Counted from the stretch's first letter, positions 1 to 6,194 are shown. The stretch: 9,649 nucleotides of DNA from Candidatus Gastranaerophilales bacterium (GCA_944326495.1 CALVEE010000076.1:1-9649), one strand, 5' to 3'. Notes: a model not told the origin generated them from the sequence alone. Program-made: numbers and translations.

Positions 1-34
1 TATTTCGGACATAATTATCCCATATACTAGCATG

Positions 35-86
35 TTATACTATCGTACAACATCAAAAATTAACGTCAAGTTAATAAGGGTATAAT
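35..86. promoter_or_regulatory. Possible divergent promoter pair at the left edge
   Basis: On the plus strand a perfect TATAAT lies at 81-86, with a weak TTAACG at 60-65 (15-base spacer, shorter than ideal). On the minus strand TTGACG (complement of 64-69) is followed after 16 bases by TACGAT (complement of 42-47). If real, the minus promoter would serve a gene lying left of the window. The plus promoter would give a long transcript through the hairpin-rich region towards the purine nucleoside phosphorylase gene. In DNA this AT-rich such matches arise easily, so this is tentative. Confidence 0.3.
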
Positions 87-184
87 GTACAATTTTTCAA
101 CCCTTTTGTTTACAAAAATTTACATTAATACAAATATTTCCTCACACATTTGAGAAAAGAGTCCAATAAAAACAGAGTACTATT

Positions 185-253
185 CCCTCTCCTGTAAGGA
201 GAGGAGCAGCCGTGTTTGAGGCTGTACCGAAAACTACGGATGCGGTGAGGGGG
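185..253. repeat. Structured intergenic element, G/C-rich hairpins
   Basis: Three nested or adjacent inverted repeats stand out in otherwise AT-rich DNA. CCTCTCCT (186-193) pairs with AGGAGAGG (197-204) around a GTA loop. CAGCC (207-211) pairs with GGCTG (220-224). An outer CCCTC (185-189) can pair with GAGGG (247-251). The general form, an 8-bp C/T-G/A hairpin closed by a distal GAGGG, resembles dispersed intergenic repeats seen in many bacterial genomes, but only one copy is in this window, so repeat status is not shown. A minus-strand reading frame (125-379) runs through it but has no credible protein features. Confidence 0.5.
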
Positions 254-284
254 CAATCTTATCCTGTAGGAAAAAAAACGGAAA

Positions 285-357
285 GATATAAATGTGAAAA
301 CTTTATATTCAATATTCCCCTTATGAAGCAATAGTAGGTCAAGTACTACCTGACTAT
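285..357. other. Two further imperfect hairpins
   Basis: ATATAAA (286-292) pairs with TTTATAT (302-308) around a 9-base loop. ATAGTAGGT (331-339) pairs with ACCT (348-351) and ACTAT (353-357), giving nine base pairs with a single bulged G at 352 and an 8-base loop. Neither is followed by a T-run, so they do not look like terminators. The first is AT-only and could be chance; the second is more convincing. Confidence 0.35.
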
Positions 358-378
358 AGAAGGTATGCAAAGCTGACA

Positions 379-469
379 AAACCCCTGACGGGTTTGCCCC
401 TTCACCAAGAATTTCTAATACTCAACTAACGTTTCGTATTGAAATTCTATCCTCGCCCGTAGGGCGAGG
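379..469. other. Cluster of three consecutive stem-loops upstream of the phosphorylase gene
   Basis: Three stem-loops follow one another. AAACCC (379-384) pairs with GGGTTT (390-395). AGAATTTC plus AATAC (408-415, 417-421) pairs with GTATT plus GAAATTCT (436-448), making 13 base pairs with one bulged T at 416 and a 14-base loop. CCTCGCCC (451-458) pairs with GGGCGAGG (462-469) around a GTA loop, the same loop and stem length as the hairpin at 186-204. None has a downstream T-run. Possible explanations are a structured leader or small RNA, or the end of a decayed IS200/IS605-type or other palindrome-ended element; in that family a compact G/C hairpin lies near the right end. No transposase or TnpB reading frame is present. 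Confidence 0.5.
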
Positions 470-514
470 AATGTTGCAAGCATTGAGTTTTATTTAACGT
501 TAGAATCATAATTT

Positions 515-546
515 TTGATGTTTAAGAATTTTGTTTGTTGTAAAAT
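515..546 (+). promoter_or_regulatory. Weak candidate promoter for the phosphorylase operon
   Basis: TTGATG (515-520) is followed after 18 bases by TGTAAA (539-544), which overlaps TAAAAT (541-546). Initiation would fall near 550, leaving a leader of about 20 bases that just includes the ribosome binding site. Neither box matches the consensus well, and transcription could instead start near base 90. Confidence 0.25.
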
Positions 547-553
547 ACGAAAC

Positions 554-558
554 AGGAG
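554..558 (+). promoter_or_regulatory. Ribosome binding site that fixes the phosphorylase start
   Basis: AGGAG lies ten bases before the ATG at 569. The frame stays open upstream to a TTG at 515 and an ATG at 518, but those have no such site, and the extra 18 residues do not fit the family N-terminus. The 569 start is therefore preferred. Confidence 0.75.
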
Positions 559-568
559 ATTTAATACA

Positions 569-1372
569 ATGTTAGACAAAGCTGTTAACTATATAGAAAA
601 GAAAACAAATAATTTTAAACCGGAAATTGGTATAATTTTAGGTTCTGGACTTGGGGATTTGGCTGATGAATATTGCGATATAGCGATATCGTATTCCGAA
701 ATTCCCGGATTTGAAGCGTCTACTGTTTCCGGTCATAAGGGGAGACTTGTATTTGCTGAAATTAACGGCAAAAAAACTGTTATGATGCAGGGCAGATTTC
801 ATTTTTATGAAGGTCATTCCATTCAGAAAGTTGTGTTTCCGGTAAAGGTCATGAAACGGCTTGGTGTAAAGACTCTTATTGTAACAAATGCTGCCGGCGG
901 CGTTAATGCAGAATTTAAGCCCGCTGATTTAATGATAATAACCGACCATATTAATCATATGGGAGTAAATCCTTTAATCGGACTGAATGATGACAGTATG
1001 GGAAAAAGATTTCCTGATATGAGCGAGGTTTACACCCGTAAATATGTCGAGCTTGCAGAAAACATAGGAAAAAATTTAGGTATAGATTTACAAAAAGGTG
1101 TTTATATGGCATTTACCGGCCCATCCTATGAAACTCCGGCAGAAGTCAGAATGGCACGGGTAATCGGAGCAGATGCTGTCGGTATGTCTACGGTTCCTGA
1201 AGCTATTGTTGCTTCTTGGGCTGGAATGAATGTTATAGGCTTGAGCTGTATTTGTAATTCTGCTGCAGGCGTAAGTACTGTAGGGCTTTCGCATGAAGAT
1301 GTTATAAAAGCGGCAAATGACGCTAAAGATAAATTCAAAAGACTTGTGAAAGAAATTATTAAGGAAATATGA
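569..1372 (+). CDS. punA: Purine nucleoside phosphorylase (trimeric, PNP family)
   Basis: A cytosolic enzyme that splits purine (deoxy)nucleosides with phosphate into free base and (deoxy)ribose-1-phosphate, for purine salvage. The 267 residues are typical of the trimeric PNP family. Phosphate-site residues are visible as Ser26 in GSGLG (25-29), Arg76 and His78 in GRFHFYEGH (75-83), and Ser207 in GMSTVPE (205-211). The base-binding residues are Glu188 in TGPSYET (183-189) and Asn230 in CNSAAG (229-234); they match human Glu201 and Asn243 with a constant offset of 13. VTNAAGG (105-111) is also typical. An ATG with AGGAG ten bases upstream sets the start. The stop overlaps the start of the next gene by four bases (ATGA), so the two are translationally coupled. 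The symbol follows bacterial usage for this class; pupG or deoD are used in some genomes. The glutamate/asparagine pair favours a 6-oxopurine (inosine/guanosine) substrate. Confidence 0.95.
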   Translation: MLDKAVNYIEKKTNNFKPEIGIILGSGLGDLADEYCDIAISYSEIPGFEASTVSGHKGRLVFAEINGKKTVMMQGRFHFYEGHSIQKVVFPVKVMKRLGVKTLIVTNAAGGVNAEFKPADLMIITDHINHMGVNPLIGLNDDSMGKRFPDMSEVYTRKYVELAENIGKNLGIDLQKGVYMAFTGPSYETPAEVRMARVIGADAVGMSTVPEAIVASWAGMNVIGLSCICNSAAGVSTVGLSHEDVIKAANDAKDKFKRLVKEIIKEI

Positions 1373-1614
1373 GATTAGATAAATTTTTAAAAGTTTCAAG
1401 ATTAATAAAACGCAGAACAGTCGCAAATACAGTTTCAGAAATGGGCAGGGTGCTTGTTAACGGAAACAGCGCAAAACCGGCTAAACAATTAAAAGCCGGT
1501 GATATTATTGAAATTGAATACTCAAACAGGATAGAAAAAGTTGAAGTTCTTGTTATTCCTACAGGTAACGTCAGCGTTCAGGAAGCTTCTTCTTTATATA
1601 GAATAATAGAATAG
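1369..1614 (+). CDS. rqcP: RqcP-like S4-domain RNA-binding protein
   Basis: A small 81-residue protein that is almost entirely an S4 RNA-binding fold. Its N-terminus, MRLDKFLKVSRLIKRRT, is nearly the same as my memory of Bacillus subtilis RqcP (YabO), including Arg2, Asp4 and Arg16. A GRVLVNG turn (26-32) and the KAGDIIEIEY strand (42-51) complete the S4 pattern. In bacteria that have RqcH, RqcP binds stalled 50S-peptidyl-tRNA complexes and supports C-terminal alanine tailing of the stuck nascent chain, marking it for degradation. It could alternatively be the Hsp15/HslR relative, but the short length without a basic C-terminal tail favours RqcP. AAGGAA at 1361-1366 is the ribosome binding site, and the start overlaps the previous stop. 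Whether rqcH is present cannot be judged from this window. Confidence 0.88.
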   Translation: MRLDKFLKVSRLIKRRTVANTVSEMGRVLVNGNSAKPAKQLKAGDIIEIEYSNRIEKVEVLVIPTGNVSVQEASSLYRIIE

Positions 1615-1622
1615 GATAAAAT

Positions 1623-2240
1623 ATGCACGAAATTTTTGTAGAAATGAATAACTGGTTTCAGGCAATGGGAGTTCCCGGACTTGCAATTAACTCTTGTGTA
1701 GAGAGCTTTTTTCTTATTCCGCCTCCTGATTTTTTACTTATTGCAATGGATCTGGCCAAGCCTGAAAAAGCACTTTATTATGCAACAGTCTGTACAATAG
1801 CTTCCGCAATAGGCGGAGCTATCGGATATATTATCGGAAAATTCGGCGGCAGACCGGTTTTTAATTTTCTTTTTAGAAAACACCACGATAAATTTGATAT
1901 GGTTGAAAAAATGTACAATGAATATGGCTCTTTTGCAGTATTCTTTTCTGCTTTTACGCCGATACCATATAAGATTTTTACGATTGCAAGCGGAATTTTG
2001 AATATGAATTTTATCAAGTTCTTTATTGCAAGCTTTGTCGGCAGAGGTGCCAGATTTTACCTCGTAAGTCTTGTTCTTATGTTCTTCGGAGAAGCTGTAA
2101 AAAAATATCTTGAGCTTGTAATTTTAGCAGTTACAATTGTTATAATAATATTCTGCATTATTGTTTACAAAAAAAGACATTCATTTATAAAAGTGGAAGA
2201 AAAAGTCGAAAGCGGGGATAATGATGCCGGTAATCAATGA
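1623..2240 (+). CDS. DedA/YqaA-like (VTT domain) inner-membrane protein
   Basis: A 205-residue polytopic membrane protein of the SNARE-associated/DedA (VTT) superfamily, closest in feel to the short YqaA-type members. Visible features are an acidic residue in a hydrophobic stretch, Glu28 in ESFFLIPPPD (27-36); a Gly-rich helix (63-76); the core FFSAFTPIPYKIFTIASGIL (107-126); and paired arginines Arg141 and Arg144 in GRGARFY (140-146). Hydrophobic segments lie near 16-42, 52-74, 105-126, 130-155 and 163-182, followed by a charged cytoplasm-like tail. Some DedA proteins flip undecaprenyl phosphate or other polyprenyl/phospholipid carriers across the membrane and support proton-dependent homeostasis; the substrate here is not evident. 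AGGA at 1613-1616, overlapping the rqcP stop, serves the ATG. The end overlaps the next gene by 20 bases. Confidence 0.8.
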   Translation: MHEIFVEMNNWFQAMGVPGLAINSCVESFFLIPPPDFLLIAMDLAKPEKALYYATVCTIASAIGGAIGYIIGKFGGRPVFNFLFRKHHDKFDMVEKMYNEYGSFAVFFSAFTPIPYKIFTIASGILNMNFIKFFIASFVGRGARFYLVSLVLMFFGEAVKKYLELVILAVTIVIIIFCIIVYKKRHSFIKVEEKVESGDNDAGNQ

Positions 2241-2640
2241 AAGTTTTACTATTAATACAAGAGGACATAATGACATTATTGACATAACAAAACATGTCCA
2301 GAATTGTGTTTACCAGCACGAACTAAAGGATGCTCTGGTGTGTGTGTCAGTTCAGGGAAGCACATCTGCAGTTACAACAATTGAGTATGAAAATGGTCTT
2401 GTTCAGGATTTAAAAGACGCATTAGAAAGAATTGCACCTACAGAAGCCGAATATCATCATGATGAAATCTGGCATGACGGTAACGGTTATGCGCATGTAA
2501 GAGCTGCACTTGTGGGGAGTTCTGTTAATATAGCATTAAAAGACGGGCTTTTAAATTTGGGAACCTGGCAGCAGGTTATTCTTATTGATTTTGACAATAA
2601 ACAGCGCTCAAGAAATATTACGGTGCAGATTATATGTTAA
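2221..2640 (+). CDS. yjbQ: YjbQ family (UPF0047) protein
   Basis: A small cytosolic protein of 139 residues, the family's usual length. Family marks are GSTSAVTTIEYENG (46-59), His79, His80 and Asp81, GNGYAHVRAALVGSS (87-101) and the signature GTWQQV (114-119), followed by an acidic DFD. The histidine and acid cluster is thought to form the active site. The E. coli member has weak thiamine-phosphate synthase activity and rescues thiE mutants, but its physiological role is uncertain, so thiamine synthesis should not be assumed here. Two adjacent ATGs (2221 and 2224) could start it; GGGGA at 2214-2218 precedes both and is better spaced for the second. It overlaps the membrane-protein gene by 20 bases and bioD by 7. 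Confidence 0.88.
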   Translation: MMPVINESFTINTRGHNDIIDITKHVQNCVYQHELKDALVCVSVQGSTSAVTTIEYENGLVQDLKDALERIAPTEAEYHHDEIWHDGNGYAHVRAALVGSSVNIALKDGLLNLGTWQQVILIDFDNKQRSRNITVQIIC

Positions 2641-3347
2641 AGCTATATGTGACATCTTCTAATAAGAAGGAAGGAAAAACTTTTGTGACAGCGGGGCTTG
2701 CAGGTACAATGCAGAGTCTGGGGTATTCTACCTGTGTGTATAAACCTATACAGACCTCCGGAATTGAGCATAACGGTTTTATGCAGTCTCCGGATTTGAC
2801 TTATATTAAAACGATTGACCCGTATATTGATACCCATTTTTCTTATCTTTTTAAATCTGATTTAGAACCGCTTATTGCCTCTGAATTAGAGAACGAACCT
2901 ATCGATGTTGAACTTATAAATAGCGAATATTCAAGGATTTCGACTATTACGGACTGCACTATTCTGGATGGCGATTACGGGATTATGAGTCCTTTAGCCC
3001 CTGGGATTCAGACTGCTGATTTGATTAAGAGGCTGCAAATTCCGCTTCTTTTTGTGGTAACTCCAAGAGATAATTCAATAAACGACACTCTTCTTTCAAT
3101 TTATACAGCACAGGAAAAAGGATTGGACATCAGAGGGGTGGTTATTAATAATATCAAAGAGGACTGCCCCAAAGCCCTTCTTAGCGCAATCCCCAGAGTT
3201 ATAGAAGAGTATACTAATGTCAAAATCCTCGGGCTTGTACCGCATCTTGAAGGGAATTTTACTCCGGAAGATTTGATTACAAGTATTCTCAACGGGATTG
3301 ATATTGAAAGTGTATTTGATGTTAAGATAGAAAAACTGGATTTATGA
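2634..3347 (+). CDS. bioD: Divergent dethiobiotin synthetase (BioD-like ATPase)
   Basis: A 237-residue P-loop protein of the BioD/AAA_26 family. BioD closes the ureido ring of biotin: 7,8-diaminopelargonate plus CO2 plus ATP gives dethiobiotin. Compared from memory with E. coli BioD, it keeps Lys15 and Thr16 of the P-loop (GKT, 14-16), the substrate lysine Lys37 in YKPIQTSG (36-43), Asp54 (SPD) and the Asn-Asn of VVINNI (169-174) near the adenine site. Departures are clear: the loop reads TSSNKKEGKT (7-16) instead of GTDTxVGKT, and the usual VEGAGG is LDGDYG (111-116), with Asp112 replacing the metal-binding Glu. No other biotin gene is adjacent. It may be a working but divergent BioD or a relative with another carboxylate/amine substrate. 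Its start overlaps yjbQ and its stop overlaps rsmD by four bases. Confidence 0.65.
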   Translation: MLKLYVTSSNKKEGKTFVTAGLAGTMQSLGYSTCVYKPIQTSGIEHNGFMQSPDLTYIKTIDPYIDTHFSYLFKSDLEPLIASELENEPIDVELINSEYSRISTITDCTILDGDYGIMSPLAPGIQTADLIKRLQIPLLFVVTPRDNSINDTLLSIYTAQEKGLDIRGVVINNIKEDCPKALLSAIPRVIEEYTNVKILGLVPHLEGNFTPEDLITSILNGIDIESVFDVKIEKLDL

Positions 3348-3862
3348 TAATAACAGCAGGCAGATATAAGGGTAGAAAGATTTCTGTTCCGGATGAGAGT
3401 ATAACAAGACCGACGCTTTCTAAAGTCAGGATGGGGGTGTTTAATACTTTATATTCAATTCTCGGGGATTTTGAGGGTAGAAGTTTTCTTGATGTTTTCG
3501 GAGGCTCCGGAATTATGGGGCTTGAAGCTTTATCAAGAGGTTTTGAAAGGGTCAGAGTTTTTGAAAAAAATCCAAAAGCGGCAGGTATTATCAAAAAAAA
3601 TTACGCAGAGCTGGGCTTACAGGCGGATTTATGGATTGGCGACAGTTTGAAGTTTTTATCAAAGAGCAAAGAAATTTTTGATGTTATATATATTGACCCT
3701 CCTTATAAAAGCGGTATATATGAAGAAGTTTTATTGCTGGCTAACGGGCGAATGCTTATAGCAGAACATTCAGAACCTATGGAGTTCACAGGTTCTGAAA
3801 TAATTAAGCAAAAGAACTACGGCGGGAAAATTGTAAGCTTTCTTACAAAGCCGGTTCTTTAA
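3344..3862 (+). CDS. rsmD: 16S rRNA (guanine966-N2)-methyltransferase RsmD
   Basis: An S-adenosylmethionine-dependent enzyme that methylates G966 of 16S rRNA in the small subunit. The order of motifs is typical: N-terminal IITAGRYKGRKI (2-13), TRPT (21-24), the SAM-binding motif FLDVFGGSGIMGLEALSRG (48-66), the acidic end of strand 2 at Glu74, Asp100 in GDS, and the catalytic DPPY (118-121). At 172 residues it is a little shorter than the E. coli protein, mainly at the C-terminus. It is the last gene of the operon. Its ATG overlaps the bioD stop (ATGA), and no strong ribosome binding site precedes it, so translation probably depends on coupling. Two bases separate its stop from the end of the oppositely oriented gene. 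Confidence 0.93.
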   Translation: MIITAGRYKGRKISVPDESITRPTLSKVRMGVFNTLYSILGDFEGRSFLDVFGGSGIMGLEALSRGFERVRVFEKNPKAAGIIKKNYAELGLQADLWIGDSLKFLSKSKEIFDVIYIDPPYKSGIYEEVLLLANGRMLIAEHSEPMEFTGSEIIKQKNYGGKIVSFLTKPVL

Positions 3863-3878
3863 TATTATTCGGCTTTTT
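3847..3878 (+). terminator. Probable intrinsic terminator shared by two convergent genes
   Basis: AAAGCCG (3847-3853) pairs with CGGCTTT (3870-3876) around a 16-base AT-rich loop, and the T-run continues to 3878. Read on the plus strand this ends the six-gene operon. The 5' arm is inside rsmD and the 3' arm is inside the last codons of the opposite gene. On the minus strand the same hairpin has a poorer T-tract, so it may work less well in that direction. Confidence 0.5.
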
Positions 3879-6186
3879 GATCATATACCCAGATAGAGTA
3901 TTCTGTTTTGAAGTTAATTAAAAATTCTTTCACATTATTAAAATCACTGTTAGCAGCTTGTGAGTATATCTGGTTAAAGATTTGGCTATCATATGTAATA
4001 TTATTTGCTTGACACATCCTTTGAGCTTCTGCTTCTACATATGGCATAAACTTTCTCAATGCTTTATTTGCTATCGGCCCTCTTCCAGAACATATCATAC
4101 TAGCTATTGGGGATGTCATATCAATATTTTGTATATCAAAATCTGTATCAGACTTATTTATTTCTTCAATGGCTTTAGCCATATTGTTATTAAATACTGC
4201 AATAAAATCTTGCATATCAATTTGCCCAATTGTTCCTAATCGTAGCTTTTTCAGCCTGGTTGAAGAAGTTTTAGCGAGATCTAAAGTATCTACATATTCA
4301 TTTACAGAATCATTATATACATTATTGAAAACCGTCTCTATATCACTAAATGATAAACCTTGTGCTGCCATTTGGTCAATTATCTGAGATTTAAATTGAT
4401 TAACAATTGCATCAGATGTTAGCACACTTTTTGCACCAGATTCACCTATTACAACATTCTTACCGTTTTTAAGAGCTGCGATTGAGTCAGGATTAACCTG
4501 ATATACGGATAAGGAATCTTCTGCAGAGCCGTTCTCTACCGGTTTATCCTCTGAAGATGCCGGACGATTACTGTATACCCAGTTTGAATATTCAGTTTTA
4601 AAGTTAATTAAGAATTCTTCTACTCCATTAAAATCACTGTTAGCAGAGCTTGAATATATTTGATTGAAAATCTGACTGTCATATGTAACATTATTAGCCT
4701 GGCACATCCTTTGAGCTTCTGCTTCTACATTTGGTTTAAGCTCTCTCAAAGCTTTATTTGCAAGCACTCCTCTTCCTGAACGTATCATTCCTGCAATTGG
4801 TGATGTCATATCAATATTTTGTATATCAAAGTCTATATCTGATTTATTCATATCTTCAAGATTTTTAACCATGTTGTTATTAAATAATTGAACAAAATCA
4901 TTTATATTTAAACTGTTACTTAGTTCCAGAAAAGCAAAAATTCCTGATACAACTGACTTCGATTTTGTATTAGAACTGATAGAAGACGCCAAATTATCTA
5001 TATATTCATTAACAGAGTCATTATATGTGTTATTGAACACTGCTTCAATATCATTAAACGATAGTCCTTGTGCTGCCATTTGTTCTGTAATTTGAAGTTT
5101 AAACTGATTTTTTGTCGTATCACGTAGTAATGCTTCCTTCATATCATCTGCTGACGCAAATATCTTTTTAGCAAAAGGATCTGTTATTCCCTCAGCACTT
5201 ACCTGATAAATATCATATGAGACTTCTTTCTCCGCTGCTTCGTCTGTATTTGAATCACTTGTTACGTCGCCGGAAGAAATTCTTTCAAGCAATGTCTCTT
5301 TACTAATACTTTGTATCAAGTTTTCCATGCCGGCTTTAAGAGTTTGAACATCTGTCATGCTTTCGATAAATGCTTCTAATGATTCATTATCTGTTATAGC
5401 AGAATCCCCGTTAGTTAAACTAATACCTTTATCAAGAGCTTCTTGTAACAGTTTTTTAGCTTCATTTTTCAGTTTTTCAAATTCCCCGGAGTCAACATAT
5501 GCACCTAAAGAATCCGCAAATGTTTGATACTCTTTAATTGCACCTTCAAGTTTTTCATAATCCGATTTAATAAATTCTTCTAAATGAGATTTTAAATCTG
5601 CCTCCAGGTTATCACCATTATATCCGCTTATAAAGTTATCTGCTTCTGTTTCTAAGATTTGTCCGAGTGTTTGGATTTTTTCCTCATCAAATATTCCGTC
5701 TAATTTCTCAATGATTCCATCAAGAACTTCTGATTTAACATTTTTCGGATCAGCAGATAAATATGACGCCTTAAGTTCTTCATATTTTGCAGGCAAAGCC
5801 TCTTCAAAAGCAGCTGCCATTTTGGAGATATCACCAGTGTATGAGTTTTTAAAATCATCTAAATAGTCTTTCAAGTCAAACGCAATATCTGCTATATATT
5901 TAGAATTTTCGCCGCAAAAATCTATGCTTATTTGTTTTTTTATGTTATCAAGAGCCTCTTCCATTTTAACTTCCTGCTCAAAATAAGCATCTTTATCTTC
6001 ATCAGCTGTTTTTTCACTTTCTTCTACACCGGAAGTTATATCAACAGTATCAGGCTGCATTTCATTCAATAAAGAATTATACTCCTCTTCTGATATAACT
6101 CCGTCTTTGTTTTTGTCTATTTCTTCAAAACTAAATGTTCTTCCGTTTATGGTAAATCCTTGGTTCAATCCGCTAATCTCAGTCAT
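3865..6186 (-). CDS. Large EF-hand protein with two C-terminal tandem repeats, function unknown
   Basis: I do not recognise a function. The 773-residue acidic protein starts with a short Gly/Phe-rich stretch and one canonical calcium-binding EF-hand loop (24-35, DKNKDGVISEEE: Asp24, Asn26, Asp28, Gly29, Ile31 and Glu35 in the expected places). Residues about 60-320 are Lys/Glu-rich and probably helical, with coiled-coil potential. The C-terminal half holds two long repeats, 324-538 and 559-768. From residue 431 they align without gaps at a period of 230, with about 85 of 108 residues identical by hand count; upstream, 360-399 matches 596-635. Both share MAAQGLSF, DFDIQNIDMTSPIA and AQRMCQANN. 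There is no signal peptide, membrane helix or LPXTG, so localisation is open. AGGAG eight bases before the ATG is a strong ribosome binding site. Similar N-termini (an ING..F.EID motif leading into an EF-hand) recall multi-gene families in Gastranaerophilales, from memory only. Confidence 0.85.
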   Translation of the reverse strand: MTEISGLNQGFTINGRTFSFEEIDKNKDGVISEEEYNSLLNEMQPDTVDITSGVEESEKTADEDKDAYFEQEVKMEEALDNIKKQISIDFCGENSKYIADIAFDLKDYLDDFKNSYTGDISKMAAAFEEALPAKYEELKASYLSADPKNVKSEVLDGIIEKLDGIFDEEKIQTLGQILETEADNFISGYNGDNLEADLKSHLEEFIKSDYEKLEGAIKEYQTFADSLGAYVDSGEFEKLKNEAKKLLQEALDKGISLTNGDSAITDNESLEAFIESMTDVQTLKAGMENLIQSISKETLLERISSGDVTSDSNTDEAAEKEVSYDIYQVSAEGITDPFAKKIFASADDMKEALLRDTTKNQFKLQITEQMAAQGLSFNDIEAVFNNTYNDSVNEYIDNLASSISSNTKSKSVVSGIFAFLELSNSLNINDFVQLFNNNMVKNLEDMNKSDIDFDIQNIDMTSPIAGMIRSGRGVLANKALRELKPNVEAEAQRMCQANNVTYDSQIFNQIYSSSANSDFNGVEEFLINFKTEYSNWVYSNRPASSEDKPVENGSAEDSLSVYQVNPDSIAALKNGKNVVIGESGAKSVLTSDAIVNQFKSQIIDQMAAQGLSFSDIETVFNNVYNDSVNEYVDTLDLAKTSSTRLKKLRLGTIGQIDMQDFIAVFNNNMAKAIEEINKSDTDFDIQNIDMTSPIASMICSGRGPIANKALRKFMPYVEAEAQRMCQANNITYDSQIFNQIYSQAANSDFNNVKEFLINFKTEYSIWVYDQKAE
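3883..4512 (-). repeat. Second C-terminal repeat unit of the EF-hand protein
   Basis: This encodes residues 559-768, from LSVYQV to WVY. Relative to the first unit it carries a shorter and divergent middle (about 636-658), and it replaces Arg469 by Cys699. Long stretches are also nearly identical as DNA; for example 4112-4140 equals 4802-4830 at an offset of 690 bases, which points to a fairly recent in-frame duplication. Confidence 0.85.
4573..5217 (-). repeat. First C-terminal repeat unit of the EF-hand protein
   Basis: This encodes residues 324-538, from YDIYQV to WVY. An acidic Ser/Glu/Pro-rich linker (539-558) separates it from the second unit. The best conserved blocks are 360-393 and 451-536; the region 400-428 differs most between copies and includes a hydrophobic patch (VVSGIFAFLEL) that the other copy lacks. 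Confidence 0.85.
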
Positions 6187-6194
6187 TTAAACGT

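Noticed and set aside
185..253. tRNA or other housekeeping RNA in the G/C-rich patch
   Set aside because: No cloverleaf, T-loop or CCA-like end, and none of the conserved tmRNA, RNase P or SRP RNA sequences that I know.
125..379. 84-residue minus-strand open frame across the hairpin region
   Set aside because: No ribosome binding site precedes it that I can see, its composition is unlike a protein, and its middle is simply the translation of the structured repeat. It is best explained as a non-coding frame.
60..500. Seven-base direct repeat TTAACGT at 60-66 and 494-500 as insertion-site duplication
   Set aside because: Too short and AT-rich to exceed chance, and it does not sit at the hairpin boundaries.
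379..510. Purine riboswitch upstream of a purine gene
   Set aside because: The conserved three-way-junction sequence of purine aptamers is not present; only generic stems are seen.
515..568. Longer phosphorylase start at TTG 515 or ATG 518
   Set aside because: Neither has a good ribosome binding site, while AGGAG at 554-558 fits the ATG at 569, and the family N-terminus begins there.
3982..4387. Plus-strand open frames opposite the EF-hand gene
   Set aside because: They lie fully within the repeat-coding region, lack ribosome binding sites and have Cys/Ile-rich compositions typical of antisense frames.
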